Assembly: GCF_019279795.1 (NCBI RefSeq)
Contig: NC_056748.1
Location: forward strand, 695,204,683-695,268,682
Direction of reading: 5' to 3'
DNA: 64,000 nt
Source: Protopterus annectens
Lineage: Eukaryota; Chordata; Ceratodontiformes; Protopteridae
Below are positions 9,963 through 20,859 of this stretch, piece after piece (the stretch's first letter is position 1; every line of letters begins with the position of its first letter). The translations under genes were made by a program, and so were the position numbers. A model generated the notes under the pieces. It was not told the DNA's origin. It was given only the letters and a program-made list of their open reading frames with translations, and searched no databases.

Positions 9963-11341
9963 TTTGGCAGAGCTAGTGCTATGCAGTAAGGTGGATTTAA
10001 TGTAGGTTATGGGAAAAAGACCCTCTGGACAAGGGTACAGATAATTGATTTCATCTGTGTACCTGTGTCTTAAGGACTGGCCTGAAACAATATGGGAAAA
10101 GTTCTTAAAAAAAGTATGTGTTATTAATAGATTGCCTTTGCCACCAAATTTGTTTTTTATGAGATCTTTTTCAATGTAGTAATACATTAAGAGGAGAAAA
10201 AGTTATTGGAACAAGGACCAAGAGAAGTATGGGCTGTATCTGTCGGAAGAAAAGATGAACTCGGGCCAAAGCAGTTGGCTCTGAAATGGGATTGTTATGT
10301 GGAAAAACTTTAACATTTTTAGACAGAGGGCATCCTGGTGACTCAGATTTGCTCAGATCTACAGACTGTAAAATTTTCTTTGTTTCCTTCACCACAAATT
10401 AAAGGAAAAGGTGTAACTGGGAAATGTCACCACCTGTGTTCCCTCTTTGCAAGGGACAGTCCCTCTTTTAGCAGTTGTCCTGAGGAAAAAAAAAATAAAA
10501 TAAAATGCAAATGTCCTGAGATTTTAGGACAAAAAATATTTCCTACATTTTCTTTAATAGTTGCATAAACAGTTATTTTGTATTTGAAACACCTAAATGT
10601 TTTAAGAAATAACATAAGCAACTCAAATGCTACAGTAAACTTTTATTTTGTCAAAAATTGTAGTTATGTCCTTTGCACTGGTTGTGGATATGTTTTCTTT
10701 TGCAAAAGCTCACGTTTCTACAAAAATTGTCCCACTTTGGGCATTTGAAAAGGTGGCAACCCTAGTGTTTTATTTTTAATTTTATTTTTTGGTACTGAAC
10801 TGAGCATTGCCACTTATATGACAAACAGACTGATTTTTTGTTTCATTTTACCTGTTGCTTCAGCTTTGATTTTTTTAATCACAAAGTTAGCCCTATTTTT
10901 GTTTTGTTAATAATATTACCTGTTTTTACTAACATGTGTACGTTTTGTTTTCTAAAATAGCATAATATGAAGAAACTGTTTTCATAACCCATATATGTAG
11001 CTGTGAAATTAAGTATTTTTAGAGATTGCAGACATGTGATTGTTGTGTAGGAAGAAACTTTAAAGTCCAGATACAAGAGAGACGACTGCCACTTATCTAA
11101 CAGCTTTCATATATACTTTCAAGCATGTTAATGTAAAGTTAGGTTAAAACAATTAAGTTGCAAAGCTTTCTGCATTACTGTACAGTGGCCTGTTCTATTA
11201 CTGAAAAGTGGCTTTGGATTCTGCTATCCGCACTGGACTTCAGGATGTTACAACATTGAGAACTGAGGAACAACAGATGTTCTGCTATCTTAACTGTTAA
11301 CAAGGTACATAACTTTGCTTTAGTCTGTCCATGTTTTGCTG
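9963..11341. other. AT-rich DNA; possible old MITE at about 10425-10775
   Basis: No gene. A possible degraded inverted-repeat element starts near GTCACCACCTGTGTTCCCTC (10427) and ends near AAAGGTGGCAACCCTAG (about 10768); its ends are only loosely complementary and no duplication was found. The A-rich run near 10486-10505 is a simple repeat. The rest shows nothing. Confidence 0.4.
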
Positions 11342-11510
11342 ATGTTCTTCATTCCACATTGCTGCAGTCCTAACTATTGGGTAGTCCGCTGTCCAGTCGG
11401 CCCGAATACCAAAGTATATGGCTGACGTCGGTCAGGGCGCATTAGACTGACGTCAGTACGTCAGGGTACTAATGCGCATGACCGACGCCATATCCTCAGT
11501 CTTTTTTGCC
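11342..11510 (+). repeat. Left ITR of A1 with internal hairpin and CRE-like site
   Basis: Nearly perfect inverse of 16586-16786. Inside it, 11415-11445 and 11469-11495 form an imperfect hairpin (arms containing GTCGGTCAGGGCGCATTAG and CTAATGCGCATGACCGAC). TGACGTCA, a consensus cAMP-response element, lies in the loop at 11448-11455. The left ITR is the expected promoter region of a DIRS element, so this could be a transcription signal; that part is inference. Confidence 0.85.
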
Positions 11511-11651
11511 GCATGGTCCGATGCAGAAGCAGTTTTGCGAGTGCAGGTTGGCGTTCTGAAATTTTCTGAAGTCGGAGTTTCAGACCGAATCAAAGTTGGC
11601 TAAGTACCCGTTGGGAACATTTTGGTTTTTCTTGCCTCAGTATTTAACCGG

Positions 11652-13379
11652 ATGTCAGAAAAAGTGAATAACTGTATTTCTTGTGGGAAACAGATACCTC
11701 ATAGGGATTACCATACCTTGTGTATACCTTGTTTAGGGCCTGAGCACGACGTTGTTGGATGCCGCTCTTGTGCTAGATTTAACAAACGCACTATTAAGAG
11801 AAGGTTAGACTGTGCCAGGTTAGTGTTTGGGAAGCGTTGTAATTATAAAATGCCGTCGGATGCTCCGACGCCCGCTTCGCAAAAGCGCAAGGACAAAACA
11901 GCGAAGCCTAGGGTTGATGAACCGGCAGTCCCGGACGTCGGTTTTTTAGAAGGCTCAGTGGAGCCAGAGGTTTTGCCAGGAGTTTCTTTGGAGTCTCAGG
12001 CAGAGACTTTACTGTTACAGGATGTGCCTTCTCAGGAGGTAGGCCAGGCTGAGGGGGCTTCTCAGGTACCTGTTCTTCCCTCTCTTCCCAAGGTAGTTAG
12101 AGCCTCTCCTTCTGTTTCCAAAACTTCTTTGAGAGGTAGGCCAAGTTTAGCTTCAGTGGGGGCTTCTCCTAGCACTTCAGGTTCTGTGCCTAAGAAACAT
12201 ATGCTTAAAATGGCAGAAGATTTGATTACTATGATTAGAGGTTCTATGCCCCTCCTGATAAGAGGCCTAGGGTGGAACCTGAGTTTGAGAGTTTTGAACA
12301 GTGTTCAGAGGCTTCTGAGTCTTCTGCGGAAGACTTGCAGGAGTATCCTCCTTATTCTGATTCTGATGTGGATGATTCCACTCCTACAGCTTCTCCTCCT
12401 GAGGATTTCTCATTTTCAGAGACTCTGCATTCCATGAGGGAGCACTTTAAATGGGAAGGCCAAGATTACTCTGATTCCAGGAAAAGGCTTAGGGAATTCT
12501 TGTTTTACCCCAGCATAGGCCCTTAGCTATACCTCCTGTGTTGAATGTGGTGGAAGATGTTTTGCAGAGGCTTCCCTGAACCCTGATTCTTTGCCTCCTG
12601 CTCCTGTTAAACCTGATAGGTACTATAGGGTGCCTGAAGCTCATAAGTATCTTTTAAGAGTCCTAGGGCAGACCCGAAACTGTTTCTCAGGGACCTAAAG
12701 GTGTTAAGGCCTCTGTTGTTAAAAACCCTGTTCCCACTGATAAAGAGGCAAGGGCTTTGGATAGATGGGGAAAGAAAGTGTATACTTCTTCCACTTTAGC
12801 CATGAGGGCGTTGAATTGTCAGTTTCACATGCTAAAATATCAAAATTATCTCCTTTCACAATTGAAATCTAAGGTGGATGCTTTGGCGGAAGGTATTGAG
12901 TGTAAAGAGTTGCTGGATTTAGTTCATGTGTCTGAACAAGTGGGTAAGCATTCTTTGCAATGTGGTTTTGATGCTGTACAGGCCTCCTCGAGGGTGGCTG
13001 CCACTAGTTCTGTTCTTCGCAGGCATGCCTGGTTGAGGGATCAGAATTTAGCTGAGCATGTTAAGACAAGGATTTTGGATGCTCCTTTACAGTCTGATGT
13101 GTTGTTTGGTTCGTCTGTGGAAGCAGTTTTAAAGAAAATGGAGGACAAAGCTAAGTCTATGCAAACTGTTAAAGATTTTTTGCAGGTGCAGCCACCAAGT
13201 TTAGTAGAAATTGGCCTACTAAGGGATGGACATATCCTGCTTATGATTCCCAGTCTAGGGGTAGGTCTAGACGTGGTAGGGGCAGAGCTCAAGGTTCTTT
13301 TAGGCCTAGAACAGGTGGTTCACCTGCTCAGACGGCTGGTGAGGGCAGGGGTCAGTCCTTTCGTAAACAGACCCAATGA
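11652..13379 (+). pseudogene. DIRS gag-like protein (A1), frameshifted
   Basis: The ATG at 11652 starts MSEKVNNC; the longer open frame from 11622 lacks similarity to A2 and A3 upstream of this ATG. The N-terminal Cys/His motif reads CISCGK, then HTLCIPC, then H, then CRSC. A basic stretch (about 11790-11900) follows, then a Ser-rich linker, an acidic DSDVDDSTPTASPPEDF segment (about 12361-12410) and the conserved RWGKKVYTSSTLAMRALN block (about 12763-12816). Compared with A2 there is a missing C near 12250, a missing T near 12505, further breaks near 12560 and 12655, and a shift near 13195. The TGA corresponding to the A2 stop is at 13377-13379. Role inferred from position. Confidence 0.88.
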
Positions 13380-15281
13380 CCTGCCTTTTCAGCTGCCAGT
13401 AGATTCTCGCCTGGCAGCTCCTTTGGGAGGAAGACTGTCTCTTTTCAAAGAAAATTGGGATTTAATTACTCAAGACAGATGGGTGTTGGATATCATTCAC
13501 CACGGTTACAGGTTTTATTTCCATACATTGCCCCTTTCAAAGGCATGCCAGCCGTTCCTCCTCCACAAAGGAAAGAGGCTCACAAGCAAATTTCTCTGTT
13601 ACTCCAAATAGGGGCCATTCAGCCAGTCCCTGTATCAGAAAGGGGCCTAGGATTTTATTCTCGCCTGTTCCTAGTACCAAAGAAGGGGAACACGTGGAGA
13701 CCAATTTTGGATTTATCTATCCTCAACACTTATCTGGACATTCCCAAGTTCAAGATGTTGACGTTACAACAGCTTTTACCTCTGCTGGGCAAAGATCACT
13801 GGATGGTAACTTTAGATCTCAAGGAAGCTTACCTTCATGTGCCTATAAGACTGAGTTGCAGGAAGTATCTGCGTTTCGAGCTGGAAATTCTCATTATCAG
13901 TTCTCTGCATTGCCCTTTGGCTTATCTACTGCCCAGAGTATTCACAAAGGTTCTGGCTCCAGTGATAGCTTACTTCAGGCTAAAAGGAATTCAAATCTAT
14001 CCTTACTTGGACGACTGCCTGATTCTGGCTCAAGAAAAGGAAGACCTTCTACAGCATCTGGAATATGTTATAGCAGTGCTAAGATGCCTAGGGTATTCTG
14101 TGAACGAAATAAAGTCCAGTCTAGTACCCTCTCAAGACATGTGCTTTCTGGGTGTGAGACTGAATACAGCAGCCCAGATGGCCTTTTTAACCCCGGACAA
14201 ACAAAAGAGTCTATCCCTCTACTTCCATCAACTATCTCATCAGTCCGTGCTGACTGCAAGGACAGTCCTTCAAGCATTAGGGTTCATGGCATCTTGTATT
14301 CTGGTGCTTCCCAATGCCAAACTGCATATGAGGAAGCTGCAATGGTATCTCAAAATGTATGGACACAGCACTGCCAGGATTTGGACACTGTCATTCAAAT
14401 AATACCTTGCCTTCAAAAGAATTTTTGTGGTGGGCTCAGGAATGTCACCTAAACAAGGGACTCTCTGTGACCCGCCAGAGGCGAATCAGATTTTAACGAC
14501 AGATGCCTCGGACATTGCTTGGGGAGCTCATCTAAATGGAAAGTGGATACAAGACAAGTGGCCTGCCAGACTACAGCATCTACATATCAACATGAAGGAG
14601 ATGTTAGCAGTCCAGTTTGCATTAATGGCTTTCAAGGAGTTACTTCTTCCAGGGCAGGTGTTGATTCTAACAGACAACACAACTGTCATGTGGTACATCA
14701 ACAAACAAGGGGGAACACATTCTTATCTTCTATGCAGGCAAGCAATGATTTTATGGGAGACTGCGCTCAGCTTGCAACTAACTCTTCAGGCAAGGTTTCT
14801 GCCGGGAGCACAGAACTCCTTAGCAGATGTGTTAAGCAGACAAATCATGGATCCCCACGAGTGGAAACTGGATCTTCATGTATTTCAGAAATTGACAGTG
14901 TCATGGGGAACTCCAGACATAGATCTGTTCGCTTCTCCACTAAACCACCAGCTGCCAAAGTTTTGCACAAAGGGGTTTCATCACACAGCTTGGAAAGTGG
15001 ATGCTCTTTCTTTCAGTTGGAAAAATCTTCATGTGTATGCCTTTCCACCTCTGCCTCTTCTCCCAAAGGTGCTCTTAAAGGTCAGACAAGACAAGCCAAG
15101 GATGATTTTAATAGCTCCAGATTGGCCTCGGCAACACTGGTACCCACTACTAAGGAGTCTGGTAAGGAAGCCTCCATGGCCTTTACCTTTGATTCCACAT
15201 CTGTTATCTCAGAAGAACGGTCATCTGCTCAATGTCAAGCTTCACTCTCTTCATCTAACAGCCTGGCATATTCTGTGTTGA
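13243..15281 (+). pseudogene. DIRS pol: RT, RNase H, C-terminal domain (A1)
   Basis: Overlaps the end of gag in another frame, as in A2. RT motifs are FYSRLFLVPKKGNTW (about 13650-13695), DLKEAYLHVPI (about 13816-13848) and the catalytic YLDD (about 14003-14016). RNase H follows with TTDASDIAWGAHL (about 14497-14535), KEMLAVQFAL and TDNTTVMWYINKQGG (about 14670-14715). The C-terminal domain has PDIDLFASPLNHQLPKF (about 14915-14965) and ILIAPDWPRQHW (about 15106-15141). The stop is at 15279-15281. Frameshifts near 13540, 13880, 14410 and others break it. Active-site residues are still present, so it decayed by indels. Confidence 0.9.
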
Positions 15282-16312
15282 AACACAGCAGGTCTCAACT
15301 TCCTCAACAAGTTTTAAATGTGATTATGGAAGCTAGAAGACCTAGTACAAGGAAAGTGTACAGAAAAATGGAAGAGATTTTTATTTTGGAGTACAGCAAA
15401 GAATTTGGAGATTTCTGAGCCTAATTTGAGTGTGGCTCTTCAATATCTTACTGAGTTATTGGACAAAGGTTTGTCCTTCTCTTCCATTAAGATTCATGCT
15501 GCAGCAATTTCAGCTCACTATGATTGTGACCCACCATTGTTTTCGCATCCTTTGTTCAAGCAGTTTCTTAGAGGGCAAAGAATATAAGACCCCACGTAGA
15601 GCTCCTACTCCTGCTTGGGATCTCAATTTTGTGTTGGAAAAACTTACTCTACAACCTTTTGAGCCTGCGGCTACTGCTGAATTGAAATACTTGTCATGGA
15701 AGACTGCTTTTCTGTTGGCTATTACTTCTGCAAGAAGGGTGTCTGAGTTGCAGGCCCTTATGGCAGTAGAGCCCTTTTTGATTTTCCATAAGGATAGGGT
15801 ATCATTACGTACTAATCCTTCCTTTATGCCTAAGGTGGTTTCTAGTGTGGCTTTAAACCAAACTATTCATTTGCCTACTTTTATGCAGACCCCCAAAATA
15901 AAGGGGAAAAGATTTTGCACACTTTAGATGTACACAGGCAATTGCGTTATTATTTAAGCAGGACTAAGGATTTTAGGCAGTCTCAGCAGTTGTTTGTTTC
16001 TTTTGCTTTGAGTTCAGGGCAAGCCTGTGTCAAAACAAACTATTTCTAGGTGGATTGGGTTTTGCATTGCATTTTGTTATTCCCATCATGGCAAGGAGAT
16101 TCCAGCTGGGATTAGGCCTCATTCCACTAGGGCTACTGCCACTTCAACAGCATTTCTAAGGGGTGGCAACTAAGGATATTTTGGAGGCAGCTACTTGGAG
16201 TTCAGTGCATACTTTCTCTAAGCATTATCACCTTCCTCTCTACTCTAAGTCTAGGGCTGGTTTTGCCACAGCTATTTTGCAAGGCATGTTGTCAGCTCCT
16301 GCTTCTTTATGA
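14519..16312 (+). pseudogene. DIRS tyrosine recombinase with long pol-overlapping N-terminal frame (A1)
   Basis: The YR frame is open from before 14519, overlapping RNase H and the pol C-terminal domain in another phase. The recognisable YR core begins near 15313 (ARRPSTRKVY). The first catalytic Arg is in ITSARRVSEL (about 15721-15750), H-x-x-R in RPHSTRATATS (about 16111-16145), and the nucleophile Tyr in SKHYHLPLY (about 16216-16245). The TGA stop is at 16310-16312. Frameshifts lie near 15380, 15580, 15890 and 16010. At 16158-16172 the frame reads CTA AGG GGT GGC AAC TAA; the same +1-type break occurs at the same codon in A2. Where translation starts cannot be fixed from sequence. Confidence 0.85.
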
Positions 16313-16345
16313 TTTGCCAGCCTCCCTTACCTCTGCTTTGGGATT

Positions 16346-16447
16346 CTACCCAATAGTTAGGACTGCAGCAATGTGGAATGAAGAACATAGTACAGTTTTG
16401 TACCTACCATAAATGTAGATGTTCGAGGATCCACATTGCTGCAGTCC
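16346..16447 (+). repeat. DIRS internal complementary region of A1
   Basis: 16346-16388 is the exact reverse complement of the A1 left end (from 11342). The remainder is the reverse complement of the A1 right end up to 16786. The A1-specific variants (CTTCATTCC on the left, GGATCCTCGAAC on the right) are both mirrored. Confidence 0.93.
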
Positions 16448-16585
16448 AATTTACCCTCCCTCCTTCCCTCTGTGTTTAGGGGTGGTTGTGTAGGTGAGGT
16501 TATATGCTGATAATTTTGTATATATTGTACATATTTTTGGTGCAGGTATATTGGGCCTTGTCTTTTTAGGGTCTTCTGACATCTG

Positions 16586-16786
16586 GGGCAAGAAAAGACT
16601 GAGGATATGGCGTCGGTCATGCGCATTAGTACCCTGACGTACTGACGTCAGTCTAATGCGCCCTGACCGACGTCAGCCATATACTTTGGTATTCGGGCCG
16701 ACTGGACAGCGGACTACCCAATAGTTAGGACTGCAGCAATGTGGATCCTCGAACATCTACATTTATGGTAGGTACAAAACTGTACT
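16586..16786 (+). repeat. Right inverted terminal repeat of A1
   Basis: Begins GGGGCAAGAAAAGACTGAGG, inverse of the inner edge of the left ITR. It holds the second CRE-like TGACGTCA at 16643-16650 and ends GGTACAAAACTGTACT. Almost no divergence from the left ITR, which suggests a fairly recent insertion. Confidence 0.92.
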
Positions 16787-17854
16787 TTTACAGGGAGGAT
16801 TAATGAAAATACTAGTTTGCTGTAAAAACTAGTACTAAACAGCAGAAGCATAAAGAATTTAGAAAAACTGACTGCTTGAAAATTGTGCTTGTAGTTTCCT
16901 GTTTATGGATCACAGAACAGGAAACACAGAAATATTTCATTCAAATCTGGAGGAGAATAGCTCATAGGAGGTTACTATTCTAATGACCCAGGGGTGCTTA
17001 TAAGCCTAGCCAAGTTCAACCATTATTCCCATAAAGGCCTATAGATATGATTTTCTGAATACAGGGAGATGTAAATCAGCATTGTCTACCCATATCCAAC
17101 AGGGACATAGGTGAGACCCCTGGAGTGAATTTGTAATTTCCCATCAAATTGGGTTAATGAGGGGTTTTGTTTAACTTCAGTTGTAAGCCTGTTCCAAAGG
17201 AGAGGTAACTTCTGTGAGACATGTCTGTCTCTCCAGCAAGTCCTGTTGATGTCACAGGCCAGGTCAAGATCTCTAGACTGGGTAAATCATGGACCATTGG
17301 ACTTGTGAATGTGCAGTATTTTCATAAGTACAGGATCAGAGGTTGCTCTATATGCAAGGCACAGATCACCTCTGAGCAGTTTATACGGAACAGAGTACAG
17401 TGATAATGACTTCAGTCTGTCTGAATATGACGTGCTGAAATCCCTGAATTTTCTTTGTGAGAAACCTTTGAGGTCTCTCTAGTTTCCTGGCAAGATACAT
17501 ACCAAAGGAAGCATTGTACTCTATTATTGGTCTAATGAGGGCAGAGTACGGGGGGGGGGGGTTAAACTTCTTTTGATCAGGAAGCTATGCCCTTGCTTAT
17601 GAGGTGAGCAACATAGAAGGCCTTCCTGACCACTGTGGAGACACGGTAATCAAAGGTAAGGTTGCTGTCAACCTGTATGCTCAGATCTCTCAACACTTGA
17701 TTTAGAAGGTAGGGCTTTGTCATTAATGTGGTAATCTGCTAGGATGTTGCCCTTTCTGAAGGGGATGATAATGCATTTATTTGCATTGATTTTGAGTCCA
17801 TGACTCTGACACTAATCAATTGTTTGTGCAAGTCCATCTCGTGGGATGTTTACA

Positions 17855-18079
17855 TCATTTGACTGCGCCCAGTTTGCAATCATCTACAAACTTTGTCAGC
17901 CACAGACCTTTTGCTTTTGCCTCTACATCCATGAAGTAGATTCCAAACAATAGGGGCCAAAGCACAGATCCTTGTGGGACACCACTAGTGACGGGTCTGC
18001 TGGTGGAGGTGAAATCTCCTATTCTGACCATGTGTGTTCTGTCAGTGAGCCAGTTTGCAACCCATACAACGATATACAT
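17855..18079 (-). pseudogene. CR1 reverse transcriptase fragment
   Basis: The minus strand encodes WVANWLTDRTH, the RT block-B motif SGVPQGSVLWPLLFGIYF and the active-site region with FVDDCKLGA, where the catalytic F/Y-x-DD appears as FVDD. The frame is open for 75 codons and then decays. It belongs to the minus-strand CR1 at 16971-18970 and has no independent function. Confidence 0.88.
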
Positions 18080-18087
18080 AACATCCC

Positions 18088-18680
18088 TGTAACTCCTCCC
18101 TTATCAGACCCATTATAGAGTACAATGGACCCTTCAGCATGTACCTTGCCAAGCACATGCAGGAGCTGGAGAGACCACAGAGGTTCCTGACCAGGAAAAT
18201 CCAGGGTCTCGAACACCTATCCTATACATACAGGCTAAAAGCCTTGTCCCTCTACTCAGTCTCATACAGACTGCTCAGAGGTGACCTGTGCCTGGCATAC
18301 AAGGCCATCTCACACCCAGCCTTGATGGAGTCACTGCATATCTGTAACACAAACTCCACTCGAGCAACCCGCACTCAAGGCCTTAACCTGGTCTGTGACA
18401 TTAATAGAACTTGTTGGAGGGATAGATTTGTGTCCCAAAGACTCCCCCATTTGTGGAACAGTCTCCTCTCCATGTCAAGCAGAGTACCTCTCTAGCCCTC
18501 TTTATGAGGAACCTGGATGACTGGATGGGAAACAGAAAATGCACCCCTGGGATCCCATCTGTGTCCCTGCTAGACAGGGGAAACGGGTGCTGACTTTGAG
18601 GGAACATGGGCAAAATTCTTGGCTAGGCTTATAAGGGCCCCCGGGCCAACAACCTAGTTTCATCCTAAGAATCTATATAT
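18088..18680 (+). mobile_element. CR1-type LINE, 3' fragment inserted in another CR1
   Basis: 5'-truncated insertion starting inside the RT C-terminal region (SDPLYS-like codons, then YNGPFSMYLAKHMQELERP) and running through the 3' UTR to about 18680 (GGCTAGGCTTATAAGGGCCC near 18622, then AACAACCTAG). It is oriented opposite to its host CR1. The tail lacks the clean CCTACCTATGAAC 8-mer end seen in younger copies, so it is old. Confidence 0.82.
18109..18495 (+). pseudogene. CR1 ORF2 C-terminal fragment
   Basis: Encodes the thumb/C-terminal part downstream of the RT active site, with LERPQRFLTRKIQGLEH, LYSVSYRLLRGDLCLAYKA and WRDRFVSQRLPHLWNSLL. It is colinear with 44860-45240 of the better CR1 copy. 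Open for about 120 codons, ending at TAG 18493-18495. Family assignment is firm; the fragment is non-functional. Confidence 0.87.
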
Positions 18681-18970
18681 GGATTAATCCCCAACAGAGA
18701 GTTTTTCGATGATACCAGAGTGCGGAATTGTGCCAAAGGCCTTGGCTAGGTCTAGGTAGGCCTTATGCACAGATTTACCTTCATCCAGTGCCTTGATGAC
18801 ATTCTCAAAGTAGTCCACCAGGTTTAACAGGCACAACTTCCCTTTAAACAAAACCAAACTGGGTCAGGTCAAGCATTTGAAGGTCACCTATTTCTTTGTT
18901 TATACGGTCCATGATGAGTCTCTTCATGGCCTTGCAGAAAAGGCTGGTTAGCCTTATGGGTCTATAGTTT

Positions 18971-20387
18971 ATAGTTTATTTGGGATGGGGATCTGGACTT
19001 GTTAATTCCCAGTATATTTGAAAATGGGATTAAAAGTGGTATCTAGAAATTCTCCAGAAATTAGGGTTCTACCCATGGAGACACATTGCATGAACCTATC
19101 TTGTTATATTTTAAGGTTTACAATTTTTAGCTGAAAGCTAACCTCTCACCAGAATACTAGAGTGCCAGATAAGTTGGGTAAACCACAACCTAAAGTTTGG
19201 AAGGGAGACACCAGCAAGCAAGCTACTGTAAAATTCCTCAGAGTCAGCTTGTCAGATTCACAACTGAAAACACAGAGGATTAGGTAGCCAGAGGAGTTGC
19301 ACATTTTTTTCTCTCATTTCTTTAACTGATATTTGCTTCAAAAAACAGCTGGTGGGAGAAGGATTAATGATATGTCTTAACAGATACTCTGAGTAGAACC
19401 CATTGACAGAGGAGGCTGAGAGAGAATTCACTGCACAAAGTTTGTACAACGAGATCATCAGTGTTCAGTAGGGCATATGTTTTCACTGTGTGTTACAGAA
19501 GGAAAAATATAATTGGCAGCATGAAAAAATAAACATTTTTAATTTCATCTAGTTATCTGCTGGGTTAATTGTGGACATTCAAATAAGTCAGCTCAGTTTT
19601 TAGTGAAGAATGAAGAAACTCCTGGAAGAGTTCTCCAATTATTTATAGGTACATGTATTCATCACAGAGAATGCAGGTGCAGGTGTCTTAAAAACAAGGA
19701 AAGTGACAGTCAATGGGATAAGGATACATATGAAACCAAAGTAAGAATTAACAGCAAGGCTAGACATTTACAGTATGTACAGGTTAATGATCAATGCACT
19801 GTGGCAGAAAAGTGTCCGCAAAATTACAAATAGTTATTGCAAAATGTGAATATTATGCCAAATCTACAACAAAAATGCTGGATTTGCTTCAGCCCCGTGA
19901 AATACTTAGGCTGCTTTTGAGGAGTATACAGCACATTAATGTACAAAACTCTGCAGCTCGCTATTATTTTATTTAAAAACTACATTTACCAGACAGTGAA
20001 TCCCTCTTTTTCTCGTTATAAATATGAAAAGTAGCATACATTTCTTTGCACCAATCATGTTAAATTAACCTTAAATGTACAGTAAATATATTACTGGTTC
20101 CATCCATTATATAAGATCATTTGTTCCCAGTCAAGAAATGTTAGTAATTGCAATTTTTCAGTCTTTAGTATCACGATCAGATGTCAGTCAGTAGGTTTCT
20201 TCAGTGGCCTTCTATTCTGGACAATTTAGTGTTTTTTTTCTGAACATCTGATCTTTCTTTTGGGATAGTCCTTGCTACACTACAACTTTACCTTTAGGAA
20301 GGCCAGAGTAGGCTTCCACTATGATTCTTCATTTGCAGCTAGATGAGGTGCCGAACTGTAAACTTACTTGGACAAAACCTTTATAGA
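18971..20387. other. No recognised feature
   Basis: AT-rich. A 76-codon open frame at 19603-19833 and minor frames show no motif I recognise. No clear repeats. Confidence 0.45.
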
Positions 20388-20560
20388 CGTGTCCTTCCAT
20401 ATCAGTGTTGCAGTATTAGTCACTAAAGGGGTGCCAGCCAAGGGTAGCCCAAAATCTGGCCAGTATACCAAAGCCTTAGGGTTTTATAGAAGTTGTACAT
20501 CATATATATACTCCGTGCTCACACCGTAGGGCATAAAGGTGACATATGGACATACATATC
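20388..20560 (+). repeat. Left inverted terminal repeat of C
   Basis: Inverse of 23126-23327. The best block is GGCATAAAGGTGACATATGG followed by ACATACAT. Divergence between the two ITRs is obvious, consistent with age. Confidence 0.8.
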
Positions 20561-20859
20561 TTAGAACTTCTTTGGCACCAGTCCAGACGCCATGTGGTTA
20601 CCAAGCCGTGATCAGATAAGTGCCCCATTGGGGTTTTCTTATCATCTCTTTTTTTCTTTGATTTGTGAGTTTACTTGTCATCCAGAAAGGGAAACTGTCG
20701 CTGTGGTAGATAGATTCCCCAAAGGAACGTCACAAGCAGTGTCTTTTGCCAGGGAGCTTCTCACGACCATACAGAGTGCTCAGTTTGTCAACCATTTGTC
20801 CTTAACACTCTTCATAGTAGTATCTCCTCTCTGTCTACTACCTGGAGAACTAGCACCTT

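Larger units (their letters stand above)
11342..16786 (+). mobile_element. DIRS retrotransposon A1 (family A), full length
   Basis: 5.4 kb with matching ITRs, gag, pol, YR and ICR. Both outer ends are predicted exactly by its own ICR: left ATGTTCTTCATTCC, right ending CAAAACTGTACT. It is closely related to A2 (46696-52209) and more distantly to A3. The genes have several single-base indels but few nonsense changes, suggesting moderate age. No target-site duplication; the right flank starts TTT, as in several other copies. Confidence 0.94.
16971..18970 (-). mobile_element. CR1-type LINE, old 5'-truncated copy, interrupted
   Basis: Minus-strand CR1 remnant. Its 3' tail is at 16971-17020 (CTCATAGGAGG and TATAAGCCTAGCC, diverged from the tails at 29067 and 56185). 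The reverse transcriptase C-terminal part lies at 17180-18085 and the upstream RT part at 18690-18970, where the minus strand encodes YRPIRLT and CKAMKRLIMDRINKEIG. A plus-strand CR1 (18088-18680) is inserted between the two parts. It is clearly more diverged than the CR1 at 42.4-45.4 kb. 5'-truncation is usual for LINE insertions. Confidence 0.85.

Noticed and set aside
19603-19833. 76-codon plus-strand frame as a small gene
   Set aside because: Short, no motif, no second copy in the window; compatible with chance in this composition.
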